A stretch of DNA of 64,000 nucleotides from Littorina saxatilis (GCF_037325665.1 NC_090255.1:36089374-36153373), one strand, 5' to 3'; shown: positions 1 to 11,099, counted from the stretch's first letter. Program-made: numbers and translations. The notes: a model not told the origin generated them from the letters alone.

Positions 1-50
1 CATTGCGTTCAGTTTCTTTCTGTGAGTTCGACAGGTTGACTTGTTCTTGT
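1..50 (+). repeat. Tail fragment of TAGTCAA-family element
   Basis: The first bases match the right end of the full-length copy ending near 1263 (CATTGCGTTCAGTTTC, then GTGAGTTCGACAG and TTGACT). Only the end is present, so it is a truncated copy or one cut by the window edge. Confidence 0.6.
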
Positions 51-394
51 TTCTTCAGTCCGTGAAGCAGCACGTCTGTCTTCTGCCCTTTTCTTGCCGC
101 GGCGTATCTGTGACGGGGTTTTGCGTCTGGGAGTGAGAGAGGAAGAGTGTTTTTTTTTGTTTTTTGTTTTTTTTGTTGAAGAAACGGTTTGTAGACCTGT
201 CTTTTCGGTTATAAAACCATATGTTTTTGATTTTCTTGATTTAATGACGCTATATCGTGCCCTTTTAATCAATCGAACAATAAGATTATATAACAAACTT
301 ATAAAACCATATCATTAGTGGACAATTTAGGAGTGTGATGCTGTGGTACCCTTTGTCTAAACACCGCGAAGTGAGGTATGTATTGTTTACTTTT
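51..394. other. T-rich spacer, nothing recognised
   Basis: T-runs around 150-175 and no coding signal. Short open frames on both strands overlap each other and look like chance. Confidence 0.5.
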
Positions 395-1263
395 TATATT
401 TAGTCAAGTTTTGACTAAATATTTTAACATCGAGGGGGAATCGAAACGAGGGTCGTGGTGTATGTGCGTGTGTCTGTCTGTCTGTGTGTGTGTGTGTAGA
501 GCGATTCAGACTAAACTACTGGACCGATCTTTATGAAATTTGACATGAGAGTTCCTGGGTATGAAATCCCCGAACTTTTTTTTTTCATTTTTTTGATAAA
601 TGTCTTTGATGACGTCATATTCGGCTTTTCGTGAAAGTTGAGGCGGCACTGTCACGGCCTCATTTTTCAACGAAATTGGTTGAAATTTTGGTCAGGTAAT
701 CTTCGACGAAGCCCGGACTTCGGTATTGCATTTCAGCTAGGTGGTTTAAAAATTAATTAATGACTTTGGTCATTAAAAATCTGAAAATTGTAAAAAAAAA
801 TAAAAATTTATAAAACGATCCAAATTTACGTTCATCTTATTCTCCATCATTTGCTGATTCCAAAAACATATACATATGTTATATTCGGATTAAAAACAAG
901 CTCTGAAAATTAAATATATAAAAATTATTATCAAAATTAAATTGTCCAAATCAACTTAAAAACACTTTCATCTTATTCCTTGTCGTTTCCTGATTTCAAA
1001 AACATATAGATATGATATGTTTGGATTAAAAACACGCTCAGAAAGTTAAAACAAAGAGAGGTACAGAAAAGCGTGCTATCCTTCTTAGCGCAACTACTAC
1101 CCCGCTCTTCTTGTCAATTTCACTGCCTTTGCCATGAGCGGTGGACTGACGATGCTACGAGTCTAATACGGTCTTGCTGAAAAATGGCATTGCGTTCAGT
1201 TTCATTCTGTGAGTTCGACAGCTACTTGACTAAATATTCTATTTTCGCCTTACGCGACTTGTT
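395..1263 (+). mobile_element. TAGTCAA-family non-autonomous element, full-length copy
   Basis: About 870 bp. It begins with the palindrome TTTAGTCAAGTTTTGACTAAA, followed by a GGGGGAATCGA block, a short TG tract (about 485-498), a core with a TGACGTCAT motif, and a right end containing CTTGACTAAAT and CGCCTTACGCGACTTGTTT. The left ATTTAGTCAAG is the reverse complement of the right CTTGACTAAAT, so the element has short subterminal inverted repeats. No coding capacity. Related copies lie at about 24690-25577, 25733-26621, 39570-40432 and 59226-60083, and a diverged one at 14290-14985. The transposase family that mobilises it is not known to me. Confidence 0.75.
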
Positions 1264-1340
1264 TGTTCTATATGACGGTTCTCATTTATAATTCAATAGT
1301 GGTATCTCCTTTCTCCTTTCTCCGGTTAGTCCTTGAACTA

Positions 1341-1562
1341 CGGAAATAACTCTGTCGGGTTGGATGGGCTATGAAATAGTTTATACTATGGCTTCCATTA
1401 AGGCAAACTTGTTACACGTGCCCTTTATCCACGTGTTTGAGACACACCCCTCGGTAGTGAATGACCTATAGATACGTAATGTCACGTGGGAAAGTTTGCC
1501 TCAATAAAAGCAGGAGTAATCACCCTTTCACAATCCATACAAAACCGACAGAGTTATTTCCG
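1341..1562. mobile_element. Fold-back (MITE-like) element
   Basis: Arms of about 80 bp in inverted orientation: CGGAAATAACTCTGTCGG starts the left arm and its reverse complement ends the right arm; further in, GGCAAACTT...CACGTG pairs with CACGTG...AAGTTTGCC. The arms are imperfect (roughly four in five bases). No gene inside. An open frame at 1461-1850 starts in the right arm and is not a credible gene. Confidence 0.6.
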
Positions 1563-2047
1563 AACATCGTCTATTGTGTTGATATCCAGCTGCAGCTAGA
1601 TGAGCCTACGAGCAGTGTCAGAACCATCTTTTTTGGAACGTTTTTTTTTGTTTTGTTTATAAAACTAACACCTTACTTTTCTGAACAACATTCAGTAACG
1701 GGTCTCTTCGACATTTGTCTTTACACTACGCAGATGATGGTTTTGTGTGTCATGGTTCTGACAATTTACTTTGAATACACACATTCATTTGACAACGAGT
1801 CTAGCGTTGTGGATGCTTGGGAAAACAGAAAAAGGTTCCTGTACGTGTGAACGAACTATCTTTATCACTCAAGGGCGAAGATTTTAGGCACAAAATTGGT
1901 TACATTTAAAAACAAACAATCTCAAACATGACCCGGACAGAAGTTATTTTATAGTCAACACTAACAGTACAATGTTACAAAGTACTGCATTACATGTACG
2001 GATAAATACCACAGAAGAAGAAAAACCCCAAACAAACGATAAAAACA

Positions 2048-2054
<7 letters not shown>
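1563..2054. other. Unassigned sequence
   Basis: AT-rich, with no repeat or domain that I recognise. Confidence 0.4.
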
Positions 2055-2104
<50 letters not shown>

Positions 2105-2124
2105 TTTTCATGTATGTGTGTGTG

Positions 2125-2158
<34 letters not shown>

Positions 2159-2179
2159 CGTGTGTATGCGCGTGTGTGT

Positions 2180-2211
<32 letters not shown>

Positions 2212-2365
2212 CAGTATGCGCGCTAGTGTGGACTGGCCTTCACACGATGGCAGCTCCGTTTACTTGCGCAATTACAGTATAAGCGGAGGCGATTGGTCTT
2301 TGAACATTACAATTAACGTACGACGGTTACCTCATTTTTTTTTTTAAGAGTTGGTGTGGGCACGC

Positions 2366-2422
<57 letters not shown>

Positions 2423-2615
2423 TTGGTGCGTATGTGTGTGCGCATGTGTGTGTGTACGTGTGACAGAGAGGGACAGAAAGAGTCTTTGTGTGTGCATGTG
2501 GGTGTGCTTGTGCAAGAGTGGTTGGTTCAGTGTGATTGTCAGTATATCTTTGTACATATTGTAACTCCCTTTGTCTAAAGGGCTTTTTAAGCTGATGACA
2601 ATAAACCCTCAGAGC

Positions 2616-2710
<95 letters not shown>
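2055..2710. repeat. Microsatellites (TG)n and (TC)n
   Basis: TG tracts at about 2055-2215 and 2371-2430 with C/A interruptions, and a pure TC tract at about 2620-2709 directly before the LINE coding sequence. Cys-Val and Thr-His open frames here are artefacts of the repeats. Confidence 0.95.
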
Positions 2711-2718
2711 ACAAAGCA

Positions 2719-3503
2719 ATGTTACAGTCGGCAAAGTGCATGACCAAAAAAGTCGGAGGTGACGCTGAAGGTAGAAGTGCGTCCTCATGGTTTGATGTTG
2801 AATGTTTGGAAAAGAAGCGATCTGCGAGACGGTTGCTGAGAAGTTACCAAAGAATTAAAACAGAAGATAAAGAAGAAAAAGAGATAGCAAAGCAAAAGTA
2901 CGCTGAAGTCAGAAAGGAGTATAAAGACCTTCTTCGAACAAAGCGAACAGAGTACAGGTCAAAACAAGTTCATAACTTATTGCTCTCTGCTGATAAACCA
3001 ATGGAATTTTGGAAGGAAATAAGGAAATGTAATAGAAAAGAGGTGCACTCCAACTCCGTACCAAAAGAGGCATGGTACGAACATTTTAAGGATGTTTTAA
3101 ACACCGATACAATTGAAGGTGAACCCGAAGACGATCAGTTGCCTGATACAGGTATCAGTGACGAAATTCTTGACAGTGAAATAACTGAAATTGAAATTAG
3201 TAAAGCAATCAGAAATTTGAAAAATGGTAAAGCGGCAGGGTTTGATGGTGTGTCGAATGAAATGTTGAAAGTGTCTGAAAGTCTTATTTTACCCTTTTTA
3301 GTTAAATTGTTCAACAACATTCTCGAGAAGGGGGTGTACCCAAGAGAGTGGTCCAAGGCCATTATTGTGCCGTTACATAAAAAAGGAGACTGTGATAACC
3401 CTGATAATTACAGAGGAATTTCCCTCACCAGTACGGTGAGCAAAATGTTTATGTCTGTTCTGAACGACCGCCTGTCTGTGTGGTCAGAAAATAATAACAT
3501 TTT
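2719..3503 (+). pseudogene. LINE reverse transcriptase, N-terminal part
   Basis: Roughly 260 codons: a basic linker followed by RT motifs NLKNGKAAGFDGVSNEM, WSKAIIVPLHKKGD and NYRGISLTSTVSKMF (RT blocks 1-2a). The frame ends only where the CAGGCATG element is inserted. An ATG at 2719 lies just after the TC tract, but the true start of the ORF is missing because the copy is 5'-truncated. Confidence 0.85.
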
Positions 3504-3599
3504 CAGGCATGAAAATTCTCCGTATTTTCCGTATTTTTGAAAAAAATAAACCGTATTTTTTTTTAATTTCCGTATTTTTCCTTTTTTTTTTTTTTTTTT

Positions 3600-3637
<38 letters not shown>

Positions 3638-3867
3638 CCTAGTCACAGTTATAGTAAAATAGTTTTGGGGCCATGTTTGAATCCAATTTTAAGGCTCAGA
3701 TAGCCCCAGATTGCACCAAATTGCACCCTTGAAAAAAAAAATTTCCGGGGGAGCATGCCCCCGGACCCCCCTAGAAGTCTTGGCGCTTTGCGCCTGCGAA
3801 ACTTGGCGCTACGCGCCTTCGAATTTTTTTTTCAGTATTTTTTTTTTCTTTTCAGTTTTCATGCCTG
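3504..3867. mobile_element. CAGGCATG-family MITE, copy 1
   Basis: Terminal inverted repeats CAGGCATG / CATGCCTG, flanked on both sides by ATTTT (3499-3503 and 3868-3872), a 5-bp target duplication. The interior has CCGTATTTTCCGTATTTTTG, long T runs and the motif CCGGACCCCCCTAG followed by GGCGCTTTGCGCC. A second member with the same inner motifs in the other orientation is at 50732-51016. TIRs starting CAGG and 5-6-bp duplications suggest a hAT-type origin (inference). Confidence 0.85.
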
Positions 3868-3872
3868 ATTTT

Positions 3873-4453
3873 AGATGAAAGCCAGGCTGGCTTCCGGAGG
3901 AATTACTCAACTATTGATCATGTGTTTACCCTTTACGCTTGCGTCCAGAAACAATTTTCACAAAAGGCCAAACTGTATGTAGCCTACATAGATTTTTGTA
4001 AGGCTTACGATAGCATTAAGCGCCCCGTGCTCTGGTCAGTGCTTTTTCGATTAGGCATACAAGGCAAAATATTTAAGGTGTTAAAGAGCATGTATGAAAA
4101 TGTGAAAGCATGCGTGCGGTGCGGAAACGAATACACTGATTTCTTTGAATGTATGCAAGGCCTTAAGCAAGGTTGTGTAACCTCACCGACAATTTTCTCG
4201 TTTCTGATCAACGAACTGGCACAGGATGTCATACAACGAGGCAGACATGGGATACGTTTATCTCCGTCTGAGTTAGAACTGTTTGTAATGCTTTTTGCTG
4301 ACGACATTGCGTTGTTATCCAGCACTGTAGTAGGCCTACAAAACCAGCTTAATGTCCTGCGCTGCTCTGCAGATAAACTGTGTCTGAACGTGAACTTGAC
4401 AAAGACTAAGGTCATGGTTTTTAGAAAGGGCGGGCACATTGCACAGAAAGAGT
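3873..4453 (+). pseudogene. LINE reverse transcriptase, catalytic part
   Basis: Continues the LINE with DESQAGFRRNYSTIDHV, AYIDFCKAYDSI (first catalytic Asp), GLKQGCVTSPTIFSF and the catalytic box LFADDIALLS (FADD). It reaches KTKVMVFRKGG and stops where the second insertion begins. The catalytic residues are intact, so decay is mainly insertional. Confidence 0.88.
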
Positions 4454-4612
4454 AACAGCTATTGTGTTTTCAGCGTAGCAATAGGGTCCGATATTTAGAC
4501 GAGACAAGTATAATGCGACGAGTCGAAGACGAGTCGCATTATACTTGTTCGAGTCTAAATATCGGACCCTATTGCTACGCTGAAAACATAATAGCGATTA
4601 TATAGCTGTTAT
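4454..4612. repeat. Long hairpin (palindrome)
   Basis: Nearly perfect arms of about 75 bp: AGCGTAGCAATAGGGTCCGA...GTATAATGCGAC returns as GTCGCATTATAC...TCGGACCCTATTGC, around a GAGTCGAAGACGA loop. Similar hairpins with other sequences occur at 29642, 35499, 38728 and 62246. Confidence 0.85.
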
Positions 4613-4889
4613 GACCTTGATTTGTTGTTCCAAACTTACAAAATGACAGTTTTTGCGTCGATGCGTTGATCTCAGGTTTTGATAGCAGACAAACGTCTTA
4701 CGCGCATCATGTTCGCGCAGACATGCACACCGCTACACGCTTTCTGACTTTGGAAGAAAAACTGACTCCAAGTGCATTCGATTTCACAACACAGTTGTTG
4801 AAACAGCTTTTTAAGTTGTCAGTGTATGCTGTTGTCGATAGAAACATCGCCGCGTGGTACAGATGTGTAAACAGGAACCATGCGTCGGC

Positions 4890-5660
4890 CATTTTTGACT
4901 CACATGCGAAGCAAAAGTGAGTCTATGTACTCACCCGAGTCGTCCGTCCGTCCGTCCGTCCGGACGTCCGTCCGTCCGTCCGGAAAACTTTAACGTTGGA
5001 TATTTCTTGGACACTATTCAGTCTATCAGTACCAAATTTGGCAAGATGGTGTATGATGACAAGGCCCCAAAAAACATACATAGCATCTTGACCTTGCTTC
5101 AAGGTCAAGGTCGCAGGGGCCATAAATGTTGCCTAAAAAACAGCTATTTTTCATATTTTTCCCATTTTCTCTGAAGTTTTTGAGATTCAATACCTCACCT
5201 ATATATGATATATAGGGCAAAGTAAGCCCCATCTTTTGATACCAGTTTGGTTTACCTTGCTTCAAGGTCAAGGTCACAGGAGCTCTTCAAAGTTGGATTG
5301 TATACATATTTTGAAGTGACCTTGACCCTGAACTATGGAAGATAACTGTTTCAAACTTAAAAATTATGTGGGGCACATGTTATGCTTTCATCATGAGACA
5401 CATTCGGTCACATGTGATCAAGGTCAAGGTCATTTTGACCCTTATGAAATGTGACCAAAATAAGGTAGTGAACCACTAAAAGTGACCATATCTCATGGTA
5501 GAAAGAGCCAATAAGCACCATTGTACTTCCTATGTCTTGAATTAACAGCTTTGTGTTGCATGACCTTGGATGACCTTGACCTTGGGTTAAGGTCACATGT
5601 ATTTTGGTAGGAAAAATGTGTAAAGCATGTGAGTCGTATGGGCTTTGCCCTTCTTGTTCT
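4890..5660 (+). repeat. CCGTCCG-headed repeat with TCAAGGTCA motifs, copy 1
   Basis: Starts with a short GACTCAC...GTGAGTC hairpin, then CCGTCCGTCCG tandem units, then TTTAACGTTGGATATTTCT, and ends with GGGCTTTGCCCTTCTTG. It contains at least five TCAAGGTCA/TGACCTTGA sites (about 5098, 5268, 5312, 5419, 5572). The copy at 19770-20505 has the same plan. Confidence 0.7.
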
Positions 5661-5786
5661 CAATATGCTTTTGGATATTGAGTAAAATGGCCGACTTCCG
5701 CCGCATTATGCTTTGATGATCGGAAGAGACCATCCAATCACAGCCCCCGAATTCCCCCACGTGTTCATCAGAATAGCTATATAAGT

Positions 5787-6816
5787 GGTTCTACGGAATG
5801 GATCGTCTTGAGATTGTGAACTCGTTTAAATATCTCGGTGTAACCCTTTCCACCCAACTGAGCTGGAACATTGCAGTAGAAACAAAGACAACCATGGCGA
5901 AAAAGGGAGTGATCGAAATCGTTAGATTACTGAACAGACTTGGCTGCCATTCGGCAAAGGTGTTTTTCAAACTGTTTGACGCACGGATCGCCCCTATGCT
6001 CTTGTATGGTTCAGAGCTATGGGGATATGGAAAGTATGACTCTGTGGAAAGGGTCCACCTGTTTGCGTGTAAAAAGTTTCTGAAAGTGACAATTCGAACT
6101 CCAAACAACATTGTGTATGGTGAATTGGGAAGACATCCGCTGAATATTAACTCTGCAGTCAGATGTGCGAAATACTGGTTTACACTGCAGAAGCAACCTG
6201 ATTCAAGATATTCCAAGATTGCATATAAAGCTTTATGTAATTTGGCATCGAAGGGCCACACAAATTGGGTCTCACATGTGCAGAGTCTTTTATGTTGTAA
6301 TGGTTTTGCTGCTGTGTGGATGTACGGAACGGTTGGGAATGAGAAGTGTTTCTTACAAGAGTTAAAAAGACGTTTACAAGATTGTTTTTGTCAAGAATGG
6401 TTCTCCTTTTTAGAATGCAGTGAACGTTTCGACATTTATAATTGTTACAAAACATGCTTGGAAAAAGAGAAATACATTGAATTAATCGAAGATATTAAGT
6501 ACAGAGTTGCTCTTACTCGTTTCCGCGCAGGAGTATCCGAAATCAACGCTCACAAGTTTCGGTACGCACCAAACCAAACGACAAGAAACTGTCCTCTCTG
6601 TACAGCTGATAAAGAAGATGAACACCATGTTGTATTTTTATGTCCTTTTTATCAAGACCTTCGAGCAAAGTATTTGAAAATCTCGAACTCTAAGACGCTG
6701 CAACAACAACTTGTGTATTTCTGTGGCAATATTGATGAAAATGTGATGAACAGCTTCAGCAGATTTGTGTTCTTCATGCTACAGAAGAGACGAACCCTTA
6801 TAAATGAGGTTCAGTG
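5787..6816 (+). pseudogene. LINE ORF2, C-terminal part with zinc ribbon
   Basis: Resumes in frame after the insertion and runs to a stop at 6816. It shows the RT thumb motif FKYLGVTLSTQLSWN, ARIAPMLLYGSELWG and a C-terminal CPLC...HHVVFLCPFY zinc ribbon typical of CR1/I-group ORF2 proteins. The long intact frame argues for a fairly young copy. Confidence 0.85.
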
Positions 6817-6941
6817 ACATGTCATCAGGGTTTTAGTGTATTTGTTGAATTTTATGCGTGACTATAATTTATAACTGTGCAGATACTATTGCTGTTATTT
6901 TAACCACTATTGTAAGGGGCTGTGGCCTTAGACAATTAAAG

Positions 6942-6996
6942 ATTTGTTCTTGTTCTTGTTCTTGTTCTTGTTCTCTCTCTCTCGGCTCTCTCTCTC

Positions 6997-7037
<41 letters not shown>

Positions 7038-7160
7038 CGCTGCTCTACCGGTATGTATGTTTCTCTGTCAGTCTCTCAAGCACGCACGTACGCACACTCA
7101 CGCACGCAAACACACAAACACACACTTACACACATACTCACACACACACACACACACACA
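6942..7160. repeat. TTGTTC tail and TC / CA microsatellites
   Basis: The LINE tail (TTGTTC)n runs into (TC)n at 6973-7034 and CA-rich sequence at about 7100-7160. Confidence 0.9.
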
Positions 7161-7880
7161 GTGGTTCAGCGGTGCAACATGAACTCTAAATACTTGATAT
7201 TAACGAAGCTTATTGATTCTGTGCGTGTGTCAGTGTTTGTGTGCTGGTTGATATGTACACTATCATTATCATACCAAAAACGGGTTTTTCGAGGAAGGGG
7301 GGTGAAGGGGTGCGGGGGGCGGGGTTTTTTGGTTGGTACCACATGCTAACTCATTGTCCCAGCGATGATCGCACATCTCCCTTTCACACAAATGTACTTT
7401 TGAGTCTCCTTGTCACTCTGTCACTCTTTCCTCCACGCACTTTCTTTACTTTAGAGCCTTCCCAGCCCCCCCCCCCCCCCCCCCTCCTCCTTCTGCACCC
7501 CCACCCAACCCCCCGCACTCCGTTCACGATTTTTGCCAGTAATAGAAGGTCTGTTTTCGACGCTGAAGTCAGCACAAAGTTGCAGCCAGAGAAACTCGTG
7601 AAAAGCGTGCGGAGCACGGGATAATGCGTAACACGTTCGTTTCAAAGCCTGAGTCGTTTCATTTGTCGTTTGCAAGTCTGGCGGGTAACTTCTAGTAGAC
7701 AGAGACGACTCGATCTGCGCGCGATAAATTACAAGTCCAGTATGATTAAATAACGCTGTACGGAATTCGTGTATACAGTTGTGACTGTCAGTGACTCGGC
7801 TAATTCTCGAACATTCTCTCGGTCTCCAAGCAGCACGTCGAGTCAAGTTTCTTCCATATCAAATCATTTTTTTCATGCAG
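7161..7880. other. Unassigned, with a poly-C tract
   Basis: A poly-C run at about 7467-7484 and G-rich sequence at 7297-7325. No domain seen. Confidence 0.4.
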
Positions 7881-7929
7881 AAGCGTCGCCTGTGCCACGT
7901 GTTCAAGCCAATGGCGACAGGGACCTGAG
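7881..7929 (+). CDS. Weak candidate exon, unknown gene
   Basis: A 49-bp stretch between TTTTTTTCATGCAG (acceptor-like) and GAG|GTAAGACG (donor-like). It has one frame with a stop and one open frame. It could be a chance pair of splice motifs; no family is recognised. Confidence 0.15.
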
Positions 7930-8442
7930 GTAAGACGAAACTGATTTTATTTCCTTGGCTTTTCTGTGTAACACAGACCATCCCATTGTTTCTCTGGTGC
8001 TGTTTGCGTCATTTTTGAACGACAAAGAAATTCACGTTTAAAGAGATCTGTCTGTATCGTTCAAAATGCTGTTTGTGTGAACGCGGCTAAAGTTCAAGAT
8101 TACCACGAAATGCATTCGTACAGTTCATCGGAGTTCATTCTGTTACATGCATTTAACACACTAAAATTCAAGATTACCCATATGAAAACATCTATTTGTC
8201 TGTGTCCTCTCGTCGTTGGTTTTGTAGTTTGTACAGTGGAAACCACACCTCGCGCCCCCTAATTGGCGTAGAGGCGCGTCCCCCGGGTGGTGGAAGGGGG
8301 AGCCTTCTCTACTAACTTCTGAGAGAAGGTCGCATCACTCTCGATGCCGTGAACCTAATTAGGATCTTTTTCTTGTTTCTTTATTTCTGCCTCCCCAAAG
8401 TCCTTTTACTTTCCTTTTCTCACCCATAAAATTCTTCACTTA

Positions 8443-8750
8443 TTACCCTTGTTAAGTGGTTCTTGTATAGAATATAGTCAATGTTTGTAAAGATTTTAGT
8501 CAAGCAGTATGTAAGAAATGTTTAGTCCTTTGTGCTCTGCTGGAAACTTGCATTCTCCCAGTAAGGTCATATATTGTACTACGTTGCAAGCCCCTGGAGC
8601 AATGTTTTGATTAGTGCTTTTGTGAACAAGAAACACTTAACAAGTGGCTCTATCCCATCTCCCCCCTTTCCCCTATCCCATCTCCCCCCTTTCCCTCGTC
8701 GCGATATAACCTTCGTGGTTGAAAACGACGTTAAACACCAAATAAAGAAA
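8443..8750 (+). mobile_element. SINE-like repeat, copy 1
   Basis: Shares about 300 bp with 9533-9838: ACCCTTGTTAAGTGG, TTCTTGTATAGAATATAGTC, GTACTACGTTGCAAGCCCC, a CCCATCTCCCCCCTTTCCC run and the tail CGACGTTAAACACCAAATAA. A tail like this is common on molluscan SINEs (from memory). No tRNA head is attached to this copy. Confidence 0.7.
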
Positions 8751-9479
8751 GTGAAAACCACCTTTCAAGACTGACCCTCCCAACCTGATTGTAAGAATCG
8801 CCCCTTTCATTTAATGACCTTGTTTTCCGGATTTTTAGGGACTTCCTTTACTCCGTAACCCCCCCCCCCCCCCCTTCTTCCAGAAGAAAAGTACACGCCA
8901 GTGAATACAGCATACACTTGCGTGACATGTAAAATTAACTTCAGACTAAATGTATCTCCGCAAATGTCAAGCGCTACAATAATATTGGGAGTTATTCGGG
9001 AGATTTTGCCGTTATCTTTCTGGGACAAGTAAGAAAGCTGACCGAGAGGAGATGGTAATGTGCATATGCGTCCAATATTCGCTTGAACGAATATAGGCCT
9101 ACTGATCCTAATATCAACATTTTGTTTTCAGATTTCTGTTCCACACTGCGCCGCGTGACTGGTTTTCCCAGAGTTGAAACAGCGCCGCAGCCACCGACAG
9201 CTCCCATGGGGTCGCCTTCACGCGGCGGGAGTGTTTCCACCGAGCTACCCCACCCCTTTACTTTTGAAAACGACGTTAAACACCAAATAAAGCAAGTAAA
9301 GAAACCCCTTTACTTCTTCTTTTGTCTTATTTCTGACTTACCAGTCCTTTCACCTATATTTCCTTCCAAGAAAACTCGCCCTGCATGCTGTTTTCCAATT
9401 CCTTTCTTGTTATCTTATTTCTACCTGACTGGATCCATCACCTTTATTTCACTTACCAAAAGTCTTTTCCACATCCTTA
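8751..9479. other. Spacer with poly-C and a second SINE tail
   Basis: Poly-C at about 8857-8874. Another CGACGTTAAACACCAAATAA tail at 9270-9292 marks a further short SINE fragment. No convincing gene. Confidence 0.45.
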
Positions 9480-9838
9480 TTTCTCTGCCCCCCGCATGTC
9501 GTAAGAGGCGACTAACGGATTCTGTTTCTCCTTTTACCCTTGTTAAGTGGTTCTTGTATAGAATATAGTCAATGTTTGTAAAGATTTTAGTCAAGCAGTA
9601 TGTAAGAAATGTTTAGTCCTTTGTACTGGAAACTTGCATTCTCCCAGTAAGGTCATATATTGTACTGCGTTGCAAGCCCCTGGAGCAATTTTTTGATTAA
9701 GTGCTTTTGTGAACAAGAAACAATTAACAAGTGGCTCTATCCCATCTCCCCCCCTTTTCCCCTATCCCATCTCCCCCCTTTCCCTCGTCGCGATATAACC
9801 TTCGTGGTTGAAAACGACGTTAAACACCAAATAAAGCG
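9480..9838 (+). mobile_element. SINE-like repeat, copy 2
   Basis: A longer copy of the family, including the upstream part GTCGTAAGAGGCGACTAACG (about 9499) also seen at 23363. It ends with the same CGACGTTAAACACCAAATAA tail. Confidence 0.7.
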
Positions 9839-9919
9839 AAGCCACCGACACTCAACACCGCCTCCTTGTGGGGCTGTGAGAAACGGGTTTAGGGCAAGAC
9901 GGCAATGCAACACTTTCAG

Positions 9920-10010
9920 GCACCTGCGTACTTCCTACTGCTATGTCTGCAAGTGGTGCATCTGTCCAGCGCCTCAATACGCCAGTATCACGTGGACAAG
10001 TTTTGAGCAG
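9920..10010 (+). CDS. Candidate exon with CYVC cysteine cluster
   Basis: Acceptor AACACTTTCAG and donor GAGCAG|GTAATG bound 91 bp whose open frame reads HLRTSYCYVCKWCICPAPQ then a Trp-containing stretch. The Cys-x2-Cys-x2-Cys-x-Cys cluster resembles small zinc-binding CYVC segments of uncharacterised animal proteins (inference). It lies on the same strand as, and just upstream of, the LOTUS exon pair A, so it may be an earlier exon of that gene or an unrelated relic. Confidence 0.3.
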
Positions 10011-11099
10011 GTAATGAGACATCACTGAATAAAACTCATTTATTTTCAAACTTTTTATCGAGATGCACAAACATTCATGGCAGATAAGTTAAGAACAGGT
10101 AATCAGAAATTCCTGATAAAGTTTTTCTTACGGATTTCTTAATTTCTTAACTATTAATTTCTGGTTTCAAACCAACGATAATTTTGAATCCAAAGTCCTG
10201 TCTCATGTCCCAAACTCTTGACATACAGGTAAGTTTCACCCAACGAACAGACTTTTCATTTCTTTAATTCAATGCAACTGTTTGTACCTAACACTGGTAC
10301 TTGATCGCTATGGTGAAAATCTGAAAGAACAAACAAAAACCACTCTCAGAACATTTGTGACCCTCCACCACGGAATGAGTGGCATGTCACCTGACCTTTG
10401 CATGATTTTCATATTTTTACATTTTCATGACGAGATTTTTATGCTCTATTCAGTGGTGAAAACCGTTTAGAAAAGAGCGAAAACTGTTTGAGTTGTAAGC
10501 CTGTGACTAAGGTGACACACACACTGTTACCAGACACTCCCCGGACTTATATTAAGCCTAGCGCAGAACCGCGCGAGGTGACATGCGACTTATTTCGTGG
10601 TGGAGGGGCATATTTCTGAGACAAATACTTTTCCAACTCAAGGAAAGTAATAAAAATCACACACTAAACCACCTTGAAGTGGAGTACACCAAAAACGAAA
10701 TGAACAAATATCCAAAAAATAGAACATTGTACGATTTCCAACAATTGAAAGGCAGCAAGAGAAAGAGTGAGTTTCATTTTGAGTTTGACAGATTGACTAA
10801 ATGTTGTAATTTTGCCTTATGCAACATTTTTTTCTTTCAGCTTGACGAAAGGGACGGGATGAAGTCCACCCTTGGAATTTTAACTAACAATTGAAATATG
10901 TTATTTGTATTTTTGACCAAAATATGACGTTTTACACATATCTTGCAAGAACCTTGATTTCCTTGATTTGTGTCAAATATATTTTTTCTCAAAAATACAA
11001 ATTACCTATTATTGTAAATGTAACATTTATTTTTAACATGGCTGCTTCCGTGGTTATCATTATACCTGACGGTGTTGTATTGTTGGTTGTGCTTGACAG

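Larger units (their letters stand above)
4454..5783. mobile_element. 1.33-kb composite insertion in the LINE
   Basis: Flanked by AGT on both sides (4451-4453 and 5784-5786). Its ends are imperfect inverted repeats built on AGCTATT. It contains a long hairpin at its left end and, in the middle, a CCGTCCG-headed repeat (4890-5660). No transposase. Confidence 0.65.
2711..6975 (+). mobile_element. 5'-truncated LINE (CR1/L2/I-like) with two insertions
   Basis: A non-LTR retrotransposon lacking its endonuclease. It starts in the linker between endonuclease and reverse transcriptase, runs through the RT domain and ends with a C-terminal zinc-ribbon region. The 3' end carries a TTGTTC tandem tail (about 6942-6972), as used by target-primed LINEs. 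Two elements interrupt the frame, at 3504-3867 and 4454-5783; reading across their target duplications, the LINE frame is continuous. The clade is uncertain because I could not compare it with a library. Confidence 0.85.

Noticed and set aside
1461-1850. 129-codon open frame
   Set aside because: Starts inside a fold-back element, lacks any domain or splice context, and has AT-rich composition.
2055-2747. Cys-Val, Thr-His and Arg-Glu repeat proteins
   Set aside because: Translations of TG and TC microsatellites; the same applies around 34.7-35.1, 44.5, 56.8-57.3 and 58.5 kb.
7384-7846. Gly-rich and Pro-rich frames
   Set aside because: Caused by the poly-C tract; no conserved motif.
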